64,000 bases of DNA, taken from contig CM007991.1 in the NCBI GenBank assembly GCA_002189035.1, positions 4,960,001 through 5,024,000 on the forward strand. Direction: 5' to 3'. The stretch comes from Utricularia gibba. Its lineage: Eukaryota > Streptophyta > Magnoliopsida > Lamiales > Lentibulariaceae. Position 1 is the first letter of the stretch; each line of letters begins with the position of its first letter. Below are positions 25,616 to 36,808 of the stretch, in pieces. The translations under genes were made by a program, and so were the position numbers. Under the pieces are notes generated by a model. It had not been told where the DNA came from and did not search any database. It worked only from the letters and a program-made list of their open reading frames with translations.

Positions 25616-26790
25616 TGATAAACGAAAAATTACGCAATGTCGTTAAATTGTGAATTTCTCCTATCAAATAAATTTATAACCTAATACACATTCAAGCATA
25701 AAACAATTATGAGCATAGTGATTAGGGTCGAACACGAAGAGCAGGTGCTTCCTATGTGAAAGTTAATGCATGAAATCAATGTCACGTCGGTAAAATTGGT
25801 CTTAACGAGGACTAAAGCAGAACTAAAACGAAATACAGTAAAGAAAAGTAATAAGTTCTAGAGTTCGGTTGTTTCTGGAATGGAATGGGTGATGCCTTGG
25901 GACTCCTAGGGGATGTATGCTCATCACTAAACAAACTCACACAAACTACAAATCATACAACTAACTCACAAGATCTAGGTCTCCCCGGATTCTTGTTTTT
26001 CCCCCTAATCTTTGGTCTACCTCTAATTAGGGTTGTTAAGTTGGGTTTCACTACTTCCCCCTCCTAGATCTATCCTGGTTTGTTAAGGAAGTGGCGTGAC
26101 TCATGGGTGTTTAGATCTAAAGGTTGATTAACATGTTTCTGCCCTTTTTACCCCAAGGCACCCCCCTAAGTACTTAGCCACTCATGCTTAAGGTAAACGA
26201 AAGTGGAAAAGAAAACATCACCCACAGTGTGCTCATTTCACAGTCAAATACCAGAAAGCAAATAAGCAAGTAATGTGAAGTGTCAACAAAAACTGAAAAA
26301 CGTCACTAGCTACTCTTAGCTAGGAGTAATATTCTTCGAAGACAGAAAATAATCTTGAACTTCAACTTCGTTCCTGTCTGTCTTCCTTCTTCTTACTTCC
26401 CAGAAAACCTTCTCCCCAGAAAATGTGTTCATGAGTCTCCAAGGGGAGATCTACTTCTCTCTCCACCTTTCCTCCCTTTTTGTCCAAAATCTTCCTTTCT
26501 CCCCTCCTTGGACTTTGTCTGTACTCTTCTTCAGACTTCTGTCACCTTTCCTGCCACCACACTGTTCATACTCGGCTCCTTGGGATTTGTGTTGCGACCC
26601 ATGCTGCATTGCTCGAAAGGAACTGTTAGAAGGTTGGGACTAAATCACGGATTTAGTCCCAACTAAGACTAAAGGTGCACTCCTACAATACTTATGTGCA
26701 AAAATATAGAAACAGACAATTAAGCTTAATTTTTGTAGCATAAAATGTGTAAATTCCATGCATTGAGCCACTCAAAAATATGTGTTATCA
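25616..26790 (-). mobile_element. Solo LTR-B, complete, 1175 bp
   Basis: Spans TGATAAACGAAAAATTACGC to ATATGTGTTATCA with CTCTC duplicated at 25611-25615 and 26791-26795. It separates copia RT from RNase H. Orientation is set by the related LTR at 49865-51058, which adjoins a primer site. Contains the 31-bp palindrome at 26633-26663. Confidence 0.92.
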
Positions 26791-26795
26791 CTCTC

Positions 26796-27301
26796 ATATC
26801 GCAAGAACTCGCCAATGCAATTGGAAGCCCACTCAGACACGGATTGGGTTGCTTGCCTTTTACATGACGATCAGTAACAGGATATTGTATCCTATTAGGA
26901 TGAAACCCTATCTCTTGGAGTTCGAAGAAACAACAAACTGTATAAAGATCAAGTACAAAGGTGAAGTATATAGCTATGGCACATATAACATCTAAAATAA
27001 CCTGGCTACAATTCCTTCTCAAGGACATACGAGTTATTCTACACAAGACACCAATCCTATACTATGATAACCTCAGTGCCTTACACCTCTCCATAAATCC
27101 GGTCCTTCACTCTCGGAGAAAGCATATTGAGATTGCCTATCACTTTGTTTGAGAGAGGGTGGCTCTAGGTTATTTGGTGACTCAACATGTCTCTTCTCAA
27201 CATCAACTAGCAAATCTTTTCACAAAACGAATGACAAGTGAGAGACTGATATATTTTAGAAGCAAACTTAGCCTCAAACCGCGATTAAGTTTGAGAGAGG
27301 G
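26796..27301 (+). pseudogene. Copia-1 RNase H and polypurine tract
   Basis: Past a decayed part, the frame reads KYIAMAHITSKITWLQFLLKDIRV, then YYDNLSALHLSINPVLHSRRKHIEIAYHFV-stop-ERVALGYLVTQHVSSQHQLANLFTKRM, the standard end of copia pol. A purine-rich stretch GAGAGAGGG sits immediately before the 3' LTR. Confidence 0.85.
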
Positions 27302-27641
27302 TATTGAGAAAGACCATCAGAGGAGTGATAAGATAGAAATATGAAGTGATAATGATAGGGGAGATAAGGTGGCTGATGTGTCTTAATGAGAGTATCAAAG
27401 TCACCCGATAGCCTAAGTCAGCCAAACTTGTGAAGAACACATGGAAGGAATATGCGTATGTGCATGGAAAGTTGGTCCATCACGAGAATTGCTACTACAC
27501 GGATGGAATGATGCTGCTTTTCATAATTACTGTTTTTTATTTCTTTACAAGACCTTGTAATGCATGAACAATGTGTGGTGAATAACAGAGTCATTTTCTC
27601 TCCCTGCATGCTAATTCTTTAGCCCTTTATTTTTTCCTACT
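27302..27641 (+). repeat. Copia-1 3' LTR
   Basis: Starts TATTGAGAAAGACCATC (TG changed to TA) and ends TTTTTCCTACT. It is the uninterrupted partner of the 5' LTR, and shows the empty site GGTGAATAACAG where LTR-A is inserted in the other. Confidence 0.85.
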
Positions 27642-28279
27642 ATACTTTGTCAAGGGCCTACTCCACAAGGATTAGAGATGAAGAAACTATGGTGCACCTT
27701 CTAGGGGAGAAGCAAGCGCCCCTCTAGCATGTGCTTGACAAGGTGCTTACTATCTCTTGCTTCTAGATCAACTAAAGATTATCCTGAAAATAGAGATGCC
27801 TATCACCGCATTGCAAAAAAGGGAAACATGTCATCAACCACCATGACTTGGTAAACTTGTTGTGATATGACCACCTCCAGATTTCTTTGTTTTCTGGATT
27901 ATTATTGTTTTTCAAAAACCATGAGCCGTTGAATATTATGAGGATCCTCCTAAAATACTAAAAATCTCATAACCCTGTAGCATATTGGATGAGTGGAGTG
28001 ACCATCTATGTAGCCCAACTACAATTCATCCTCCGGTGCCTTGTTGGTAGAGCCCAAGAACAAATATTAATAACTTGAAGCACAGCCCACAACGAGTGAT
28101 TTCCGTGTCTCCACCGTGCCTTGCTTATTTGTGCCGCCGTGGCTTCCGGACGGAGGACCATATTGTCTGAAAGTAAGACCGTATTGGCATCTCCTTTCCA
28201 ATTCAAGGATTGCACTGCAAAACCTAAAGGTGAGAGATATATTTTTTTTTTGAGATACAATCTGCCGGCGTTTGCAGAA
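27642..28279. other. Intergenic and upstream region of the NDUFAF4-like gene
   Basis: No gene recognised. It should hold the promoter and 5' UTR of the downstream gene. There is a T-run at 28232-28241 shortly before the ATG. Confidence 0.4.
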
Positions 28280-29314
28280 ATGGGCCAGGCATTTCGTCGA
28301 GCGACTGGCAGGATCGCCAGCTCCACGGTAGAGACAACGTCTCAATTGAGTAAGCCGATTGAACGGCAGGTTACCAAACAGCCGCCGCCTGGAGCTTATG
28401 TTGAAAAGCCTCCGATCCGAGAAGTTCCTTCCGGTTTGTGCTTGCGTACCCATGATTCTGCGCTGTAATTTAGGAAACATACATGCGTCCTCTTTCGTCT
28501 GGTCAAGTGCCCAATTGGTCTTGTGCTGGGTCTGTGTCAAATATATCTGTGCTAATTTTGGACTGTTGATTTGTGGCTACAACTGGAATATCAATCTTGG
28601 AACCATAGAAAATGGTGTGAGTTGCCTTTGTGAAAGACCTAGCCAGACAGAGCTCATTTTGGATGCTAAAACCCTTGTAAATCATGGTTTCGTTGATTTT
28701 GACGTTGCACGCCCGAGATTCTGTCTAATTGTATTGAACTAAGACGATATGACTTGCTGTTTGTGGTCGTAACTCTCGGATGATATGCATTTTTGGACCT
28801 GTAGTTGAAGAGCACATGCCAAGAGTGAACCTGGAGAATGTACTGGAGGTGCGTGATCCACAATATGATATCATGCTGAGCCATATGGCGGGCAGAATTC
28901 GTGCCAAACCTGGAAGCAGGCTCGAGATGGGCGAGGTGAGACACTGCTGTTCTACTGTCTGCTTTCCGTGAAAACCTCCCCAACGTTGGGTTTGCGTACA
29001 TTATTACATATGGTTGTATTTTGCAGGCAGCGGTAGTGGACAAGTACAAGAGGCCGCTGCCCAAACTGAGGAATACGAGGCCAGGCTCCGACAGGTACGA
29101 GGAGAGGCCTGCGCCCCCAGGCACCCTTAACGTGAAGCAGGTCCGTGAAGTCATTCTTCTGTTCCAAGGGAGGTCAGATGAGCACCGAGGCCCCATGGGC
29201 GTCACTCAGATAGCCCAGCGCTTTCAAGTCGACGTTGCGCAAGTTGAGAGTATTGTCAACTTCGTAGCTTTACCCCAGCCCCAGGAACACCATAACACCA
29301 AGGGACAAGCGTGA
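28280..29314 (+). CDS. Probable NDUFAF4-like mitochondrial complex I assembly factor
   Basis: Three exons with GT-AG borders: 28280-28433, 28805-28935, 29027-29314, coding 190 residues. The protein starts MGQAFRRATGRIASS, a short basic N-terminus. A central block (ENVLEVRDPQYDIMLSHM) is followed by RPLPKLRNTRP and a C-terminal helical module (GTLNVKQVREVILLFQGR ... MGVTQIAQRFQVDVAQVESIVNFV). The spacing and the last block (gene-product region that selects helices ending in a VxxLLKYF-like motif in animals) resemble NDUFAF4/HRPAP20, a membrane-arm assembly factor of complex I. That link is from memory of the family and moderate. The ATG is favoured because it opens the conserved N-terminus. 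The next gene is convergent, 269 bp away. Confidence 0.72.
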
Positions 29315-29460
29315 CCTTGATACATGTTTTGAATAAGACTTTTTCTCCATCTAGACTTGGATTGGAGTTGCTTTTACATCAAGAATGCCAAGTTAGAGTT
29401 CATACGTGATCAACCACTAAATAGCCTTAGTATTCATGTATGATGTCCCATTGTAAGAAC

Positions 29461-29485
29461 AAACGCCACGCCACGCCACGCCACG
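29461..29485. repeat. CCACG microsatellite between convergent genes
   Basis: Four to five CCACG units lie in the 269-bp gap between the stop codons of the NDUFAF4-like gene and the xylosyltransferase gene. Confidence 0.7.
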
Positions 29486-29583
29486 TTATGAATCAAGCAA
29501 GCAACTGAATAGAAGGAGAAGAGTTGTACACGGAATCAGCCATTCATTCGTATTCATGTATCATCATCACACTGGCAGCAACG

Positions 29584-30906
29584 CTACAATTTGATGGGCA
29601 GGGAGTGCATCGTCTGGTTCCCTGTTCTCATCACGCGTCTGCTTGAAAGTGTCTTGTGTGTGAATCCGTACATTTGCAGAATCTGGTTGTCCCCGAAGTT
29701 GAAGGCACGTTCCATCTGTTTCAGGCATCTCTCAACCGGGTAATCTCCAAATCTCCCACAAGGCTTGCACCCAACAAAATGAGTCACCAGAGGCCACCGA
29801 TGATCACCCAACCCAGGATGGAACTTCTCCATCATTTCCTCGTACCTATCTACCAAAACTCCCCAATACCCATGAAGATAGTATGAATTTTCGAGATAAA
29901 CCTTGTCTCCCCACTTTTCCCTCTGTGTCGCCAGTATGTACACCATTGCAGACTGATCATCAGCTTCGAAAACAGGCCTATCCTTCAGCTCCCTTGTCAA
30001 AAGCTTACCAGCTTCCTCTCTCATCTTTCCCTTAGCTCCCATTGGTGCCAACGCATCAACAATATCCAATGACCACTGACAATTTCTCAACAGAAAACTT
30101 CCTGTGTTTAAACCAAGCCAACTCTTCTCATCATAGACCAACTCATTCCATCCATGCATCACAAGATTGTGATTCTTATATCTCTCCCATGGCACCTCAA
30201 AGGCCATGTCAGTGAACATAGCATCACTATCCATCCACCACAAAAACTCTACTTCCGGGTGCAACAACAGAAGCTTCCGAATCAAGGGCAACTTAGCCCA
30301 AAAACCAGACATTTCGGCTTCTAGCAAAGCCATATTATAGAAAATATTGAATCCATGAAGCCTACAATAATCAATCTTGTTCTTAAGGGACTTGAGCAGG
30401 TAATGATCACCCACCGGATTTTCACATGGTTTGGGTGAGGAACCAGTAACCAATAACACCCTGGGCTTACCCGGTGCAATATAATTTCGAAAATTTGGAT
30501 TCTTTTTAAGCCATTCGCCCCTTTGCTCATCCCAATTGGATATTTCATGGGCAATAGTAGCATGCTGTTGAGCCTCCGATTCATGCCTCTGAAAATCCTC
30601 ATCCTCGTCATCTTCATCCACAAAGAATTTTGATGCATCAAATTCAGCATAGTTATTGCCCCCAGGTTCTTGAGCACCAACTAATGCTGCCTTAAACATA
30701 TGCCGCGACTCCGTCCGACGGCGAATGTAGGAAAAAGTTTGTCGGATGTCCTCGAGATCTTGCTCCGGCGTCCCAAATTTACCGCCCCCGAGATATCCAC
30801 GAAACATTAACAAGGTAAGGAATAGACAGAAGAAGGTCAGCCTACAGTTGCGTAGAAGGCGCCGAAGCTGTCGGACTCGTCGAGGGCCAAGCAGCCGGTC
30901 CAGCAT
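29584..30906 (-). CDS. XXT2: Xyloglucan 6-xylosyltransferase (GT34), XXT1/XXT2 type
   Basis: An intronless frame of 440 residues. It is a Golgi type II membrane protein: short basic cytoplasmic tail, one membrane segment at about residues 21-39 (CRLTFFCLFLTLLMFRGYLG), an acidic stem (about 95-105), then the GT34 domain. Seen in the domain are PRVLLVTGSSPKPCENPVGD, the metal-binding DxD motif in WWMDSDAMF (Asp226 and Asp228), GLNTGSFLLRN, FEADDQSAMVY, LHGYWG and HFVGCKPCGRFGDYPVERC. The family transfers xylose from UDP-xylose to the glucan backbone of xyloglucan. The KFGTPEQDLEDIRQ stem motif points to XXT1/XXT2 rather than XXT3-5; which of the two is not decided. The C-terminus ends about 20 residues earlier than Arabidopsis XXT1. 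Confidence 0.93.
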   Translation of the reverse strand: MLDRLLGPRRVRQLRRLLRNCRLTFFCLFLTLLMFRGYLGGGKFGTPEQDLEDIRQTFSYIRRRTESRHMFKAALVGAQEPGGNNYAEFDASKFFVDEDDEDEDFQRHESEAQQHATIAHEISNWDEQRGEWLKKNPNFRNYIAPGKPRVLLVTGSSPKPCENPVGDHYLLKSLKNKIDYCRLHGFNIFYNMALLEAEMSGFWAKLPLIRKLLLLHPEVEFLWWMDSDAMFTDMAFEVPWERYKNHNLVMHGWNELVYDEKSWLGLNTGSFLLRNCQWSLDIVDALAPMGAKGKMREEAGKLLTRELKDRPVFEADDQSAMVYILATQREKWGDKVYLENSYYLHGYWGVLVDRYEEMMEKFHPGLGDHRWPLVTHFVGCKPCGRFGDYPVERCLKQMERAFNFGDNQILQMYGFTHKTLSSRRVMRTGNQTMHSLPIKL

Positions 30907-31424
30907 TGTTGTGTCCAGATCTCCAGTGTGGATGAAAAATGGAAAGGGCGAGCGAATTCGAGAATTGCGGGCTTCAAGGACAGCAATGGGCTTAGTGAAT
31001 CACATCAACAAACTGGAGACAGGGAGCTTGGAATCGAATGATTAACTGAAGGTGGGTCACCGCGGAAGACATGTGTCGGTGGAGGGTGGATTGTGCGACG
31101 TTGGAAGACGATCGGACAAGAAAACAATCGCCAGAGCAAGAACAACATTTAAGTTAATAAAATCATTTGCATTTCAAAGGAGTTTCAGTGGCAGTTGGGC
31201 TGGACGGCCCACAACATTGGTTTGGTTTGGTAAAGCCCCGGAAGATTGGCAGTTGGCACAGAGGCCGATGAGACGCTTTCCACAATCAAATGATTTAATT
31301 GATCACCAGCACCCATTTCTATGCGAGCATTCAGATAGAGAGAGAGACAGAGCCTCCGGAGCTCACTCATATAATTAGGCGGGCCGGCCGGCCGGCCTTC
31401 CTTATTCTCTGCTCTACTCATGTA
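30907..31424. promoter_or_regulatory. Divergent promoter region between XXT and ESD4-like genes
   Basis: The start codons of the two genes face away from each other across 518 bp, so 5' UTRs and both promoters must share this stretch. It holds a GGCCGGCCGGCCGGCC palindrome at about 31382-31397, close to the protease start. No clear TATA box was assigned to either side. Confidence 0.55.
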
Positions 31425-32392
31425 ATGGGGAACTGTCAGGGGAGCTGTCTCGGATTTTGGCCAAGGAAGGGTCTTGCAATCGCAGATCAATCCGCCGTTT
31501 TGCTTGATGCTTCTGATGGCAAGGACAAGCATGGTTGTTCAGTATTGGATGAGTTTGTTATCGAACAATCCTTTGGCAGTTCAGGTCTTAAGGACAAGGA
31601 GTTGCTAATTGCTGCCTGGAGCAACCCTGTTGGGTACTACTACCTTTAAGAAATAAGGTCAACGTGGTATCTCTTGCTTCCTAATTCTCCCTGATCCACT
31701 CGAAATCTTCTTGCAGGGAACAAGTTCTGGTGACTCATGCCAATTCCTGTTGGACGGTGATGTTGAAACTGAGAAAAATCAGAAGCACCAGGGACCTGAG
31801 GCAGAAGAGCGTGAGCCGAAGGGAAACGATGCGAGGGAGGAAAACTATCGCAGAAAGTCCATCACCAGAAATCAGAGGTAAAATGCAGACACTGGACTTA
31901 TTGTTATGGGCCCAATAAACAGTATACCAGGTCATATATGCAAGCAGAAGTTCGTTGAGCCCTGCAATGTCCCAAGCCCAATCCAGTAGAGAGCATCCTC
32001 TCCCACGAGATGACCGTTCTGCTGAAGGAGAACAGAAACAGAAATTCTCAGAGGATAAGATATCGCGAATCACACAGCCTAACGGCTATTTTTCTGTTCT
32101 ATAAATATGGCTTCGTTGTAAAGGAGAAAAATGCTATTTTTGTAGCTGAAAAACCTCAATACAATATCCAAATCTCCAACAACATCCATTCTCAAACAGC
32201 AACATCAGCAAAATTATCCTGTCAACCCTCATTACCACATTGGAAATCATCTATTCTACCACTGACCTTATTCAGACTTCCAATAATTCCAACATTGACA
32301 TTACCGCAGACGCATTGCGGTGCTTGATGCCAGGACAATGGCTTGGTGATGAGGTAAGGGATTTTGGTATATTCGTTTCATTGATCCCACAC

Positions 32393-32432
<40 letters not shown>

Positions 32433-33691
32433 GGGGTAGAAGCTAATGCTGGAGCGTTGTTGAGGTGCAGGTGATAAATGTATACCTTTCATTGTTGAAA
32501 GAAAGAGAAGAAAGGGAGCCTCACAAATTCCTCAGATGCCATTTCTTTAACACCTTCTTCTATAAGAAGGTCGCCGCTCACTGTCGTTGATTATCATCAT
32601 TTTAAATTAGATGATAATGAAGGTTCTTATGTTGGCAACTTTTCATCTCCCTTCACAATTCATCTACCTTGTTTTCCCTCTTCTTCGTGTTTTGTTGATG
32701 TTTTGGTTTTTGTATGGTTCAGTAATGCCTGTTGAATGGTCTTTGTTTTCAGCTTGTCGGGAATGGAATCTATAACTACCAATCCGTTAAAAGATGGACC
32801 ACCAAGCTTGGATATAACCCCCTTTTAGACTGTCATAAGGTAATTATTTAGTAACGCTCTGGACACACCAGTTGTGGATATACAAAAAAAGCTTCATTTT
32901 TCTACAATGCCATGACCAGGGTTAGTTTTGAACGGGGCGGGCTTCTTTGAAATGTTGTTATTTATTTCGTCACATATCGACCAGATTTTTATCCCCGTGC
33001 ATCGTGGATGCCATTGGTCTCTGGCCATCATAAACAACGACGATAGAAAGTTTCAGTATTTAGATTCACTCCACGGAAGTGATGGTGGGGTGCTGAATGC
33101 ACTGGTACGCTTGCTTTTTCATGTTTAATTTTGTTCCAAGGATTAGATTTAGTGCGACATCGCACAAGGAGACGAGAGAGGCCTGTTATCCTGGTGATTT
33201 GCTACCTGGAAATGCCTGTTTTCCGCGGCAGAACATTTCCCCTAGAGACTCTGATCTGTTTGCTGTCAATCCCTTAGTCTTTCTCACGAATCCAGGCCCG
33301 TTACTACGTTGATGAGGCAAGGGATAAGAATGTTCTCAAAGAAATCGATGTCAGTACATGGATTAAAGAAGTCGTGAAAAGCATTCCGGCCCAGGAAAAC
33401 GGGTTAGTGCTTGCTGTGGGTTCACTATAATTCGTAGGTCTTGTGTTTAGATGATCCCTGTTGTTGGTCAGGTATGACTGCGGCATGTTCATGATAAAAT
33501 ATGTTGATACCTCCTGTCGCAGATCTTCGAGGTTTTGGTTCACACAGGTCATCTTCTCTTCCAGAGATCCTTTTTTTTTTTTTTTTTTCCCGTAGCATGA
33601 TGACTTGTTTCGTTTTGCTTGGCTGCAGCGGCAGATTCCATACTTGAGGGACAAGACGGCTCTGGAGATCCTAAAACTAAAAGCTGAATGA
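31425..33691 (+). CDS. Ulp1/ESD4-like SUMO protease (C48), exon 2 split by an LTR
   Basis: Exons 31425-31633, 31717-31747 plus 32291-32353, 32471-32569, 32753-32839, 32985-33104, 33296-33402, 33472-33547 and 33629-33691. All introns are GT-AG. Leaving out the LTR gives 284 residues. The C48 domain shows NIDITADALRCL-MPGQWLGDEVINVYLSLLKERE, CHFFNTFFYKK, GCHWSLAIIN (catalytic His173), YLDS (Asp190) and NGYDCGMFMIKY (Cys242), ending LRDKTALEILKLKAE as in ESD4. The family removes SUMO from proteins in the nucleus. The ~70-residue N-terminus (MGNCQGSC...) is much shorter than ESD4's, and its assignment to this gene is inferred. The LTR adds an in-frame stop at about 31914, so this allele probably cannot make the full enzyme. 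Confidence 0.82.
31748..32285 (+). mobile_element. 538-bp solo LTR inside a protease exon
   Basis: Starts TGTTGGACGG and ends CTTCCAATA (near-inverted TGTTGG/CCAATA). It is flanked by ATTCC at 31743-31747 and 32286-32290. A TATAAATA box at about 32100 fits an LTR promoter in plus orientation. Skipping it plus one ATTCC joins THANS directly to NIDIT, exactly where ESD4-type proteins are continuous. Confidence 0.88.
32394..32440 (+). repeat. GGTATG microsatellite in protease intron
   Basis: About six TATGGG units in a row followed by a TAGGGG variant, within the intron between 32354 and 32470. Confidence 0.85.
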
Positions 33692-36600
33692 GGGAGACGG
33701 TGGAATTGCCAAAATTGCAGGATGTAGTTTCTTTGGGTTCCATCATGTAGATAATAATATATTTTTTTCATGTAGTCGGCCATTGAAGTGATCTTGTAGG
33801 ATTGCGTTGTCTTGGTAGAGACTAGAGACGGAGGAGGAATGATTATCTCCTTGATATCCTCGCTGGAAATATGGATTAGAAGTATTTTTCATTGTTTTGA
33901 GACGAAGCCATATGCTGTAGATGTGGAACGTCAATCTGATCAGCTTAGACTACTCCATGGTCAGTTTGAGACTTCAAACTTGTTGTGTTATATATTTCCT
34001 GAAAACAATAATCATTTCTCTTTTGTTATTTTCTTAACAGCCATCAAATCACCAATTTATATCCTTTTTCATGCAAATTGTGTATGTGTTGAATTAGGAT
34101 GCATAATTTTTACCTTATGATGTTGGGTTCCCATTATGCTCCACGGATGATGTGTGTGTGTTGTATGTGCTAATGGATGATGAATTTAAGGGTCGATTTT
34201 GTGATGGATAAAGAGAAACAATAAGCAAAGTGAACAATGCCAAAAAGATTATCGAGACAATGCATTTAGTCGGAGCTGAGGCAAGAAACAAACCCACAAT
34301 CTCTTTTAACAAGTGTTGAGAAAATATTTGGAATAAGCACACGCGTGAAGTGGAACTGAGGTTTATGCAAGTTGTGGTGTTGACTTCAAAATTCACAAAC
34401 ACTCATTGGAACTTACTTGAACATGAATACAATACTAGCCCAAGAGAGCCATGGGATGAAAGGATTGTTGTATTTTAAATTTATGCAAAAGTTGTCAATG
34501 CATTAAATTTGTGTACAAGTTGTCCATGACCTAAATTAAATAGATAGTATCATTGCATACAACTAATAGAGTTCTATAGCCGCTTGGTAAACTAGACTTC
34601 TCAAAATATGAGTGTGTAAACTAGTTAAATTGTGCAAATATTTATATAATAATCTTCTTTATTATTAGTGGTTACAATGGGAAATCGAAATACGGTAAAT
34701 CAGAGAATTAGTGGTTTTGATCTATCGATCTCACACAAGCATTAGATTCGACAAATAAAAGTGGCTGAATGGTGGAGCTCAAAATCGACAAATGCTCCTT
34801 TGAGGCAGGTGAGGAGGAGGCTTACAAGTCGTTGGGTAGATAAATAACGAAATAGGCTCATTATAAACTAAACTAGTCGATGCAAGGGCATTTAATGTAG
34901 TATTGAAAAGCTGCTTCGATAAGTGTCATAAATTAGCAAGAACAACCGTTCTGACAGATTGAAAAGTAGTTGACACTTGCAGTACTACGGATACTACTGG
35001 ACTAACTTCCTCTACAAATACAATAAAATCTGAAGAGGGTGGGGGTTGGACTCTGGATATTCCATTTGTATTCCTCCCATCTCCTTTCTTAGTGAGACAT
35101 TCTTTTCGGCAAGCCTTATCAGTTTCATGGTTTTTCCCTTATCTGGGGTTTTCACGCTAAATTCCCAATCTCCTCCACTTTTTCTTATCTATATTAGGAC
35201 CGAAAGAACCCTAACACCTTAAGTCAGCCGCCAGCGGTCTAGCCCCATAACTTGGAAATCGCTCTCCCTCGACTCAACTGATTTTGGACTACAACACTTG
35301 TTGTATAAAAACTTTATCATATTAAATATAATATTTTATTTTATAACAATTATATTTTTGAAATACAATATGTATTAAAAATATAAATTTCAAAAGAAAT
35401 ATAATTAACATTATTAATATTTTTATATAATTTAATTACGTATAATAAGTCATAATAAAAGTAATTAATTATATCATATATTTAGAAAGATATATAATTA
35501 TTTGCATATATAATATTATACATACAGATATAGTTAATTTTATTAAAAAAAACTTTACATTTATATTAAATTTATATAACATAATGCAAATATGGTGAGG
35601 TGGGAAATCAATTATTGGTGTGGATTAATCGTAACCTATACCTATATGCGATTCTAAGGACATGATTTATGGCATAACTCATGCTCATGTGTGAAGTGGA
35701 GGGATATAAGAAATATCATATGGGCATGGGTTAGTCTTAACCAATGTTTGTGTGTGATCATTATGGACGTTAGTTACGTGATAACCCACGTTTGTATATG
35801 ATAGGTATTTGGCAATCATTCATAATTAAAATAAATACATGTAATCTATTTCTTAAGTAAATAGATTTTTTTTTATGTGATGTATCATAATGATAATTAA
35901 AAAAAATTAGAACAATGGTAATTAAAATTAAATTAATTTAATTTTTAAAATAATTAACAAAAATCATTATTTCACCCGCCTACCGTATAACTTAATGCCA
36001 TTTGACCGTCACTTTCACCTATTTGTTGTTGTCGTCGCGAATGTTGTTGTCACCGTTGCCACCATCACAGTCTTCGCTGCCACAAATTCTACCCATTTCT
36101 TTTGCAACCAAGGTATGACTTTATGCAAAAATGATTTTTTTCTTTCATTTAGCTTTTGTAGATTATTTTTTATATTGATATTCATTGAGATTTAGTGTTA
36201 AGATTTAAAATGATTTAAAGTTTAATAAAAAAATCTTCTTAAACTTAAGGTTTTAGATGTTTAGGATTAGATTTATTTTTATTTAAATAAATATTTTCTA
36301 TGAAAATAATATTCTTTGATTACAAAAAATATTTTTTCAGATTAAATAAAGAAGTTTTTTTACATTCAAGAAAAATATTCTTTAAAAGAATAATATATTA
36401 TTATAAGAAATGATATTTTTATTTAGTTAATTTTCATTAAATATAAAATATTCATTATTTATTTAATATCATTTTTTTGTTTAAAAAAGATGAATTTTTA
36501 TTCATGCAAATTATCATCATGATTTATATTTAATTACTTAACTAATTATCATTCATATTTGTTTGTAATGCGACATAAGAATGACTATTGTCGATAATGT

Positions 36601-36808
36601 AAAGTAAAAGTATTATATTCATGAAGTTTAGATGTTATTTATGTCAAAGTCATGAGAGAATATTCACAATAAGCCACCAATTAAAGTATGTGCTATTGGA
36701 TTCCCAGTTGCCTTGAGCCATATAGAATGCGATGGTACTGCAAGCTATGTGAGTGTCTCTCACCCATATGACTCCCCAATCGGTATGGATGATGAAGTCA
36801 TTTATCAT
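33692..36808. other. 3' UTR of the protease gene, then AT-rich intergenic DNA
   Basis: The first few hundred bases are probably 3' UTR. Beyond that, 34400-35250 is ordinary intergenic sequence, and 35280-35600 and 36180-36560 are very AT-rich. I recognise no gene, RNA or element end here. Confidence 0.5.

Larger units (their letters stand above)
10816..27641 (+). mobile_element. Copia-1: nested, defective Ty1/copia retrotransposon
   Basis: Outer boundaries are two related LTRs (10816-12695 and 27302-27641), flanked by ATACT at 10811-10815 and ATACT at 27642-27646, a matching 5-bp target duplication. A Met-tRNA type primer-binding site follows the 5' LTR, and a purine-rich tract precedes the 3' LTR. 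Domain order on the plus strand is gag, integrase, reverse transcriptase, RNase H, as in copia. Protease and the start of integrase are deleted, and several stops are present. About 14 kb of the span is younger insertions: LTR-A, Gypsy-E and LTR-B. The element is dead. Confidence 0.85.

Noticed and set aside
28067-28540. Minus-strand open frames over the NDUFAF4-like first exon
   Set aside because: Shadows of the plus-strand coding exon, whose splice sites and phases fit.
31425-31920. A separate small gene made of the first protease exon plus the frame continuing into the LTR
   Set aside because: The frame after 31748 is LTR sequence, and the pre-LTR part aligns with ESD4 (VLVTHANS).
32394-32440. 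GGTATG repeat as an interstitial telomere
   Set aside because: Plant telomere units are TTTAGGG; this hexamer is a plain microsatellite within an intron.
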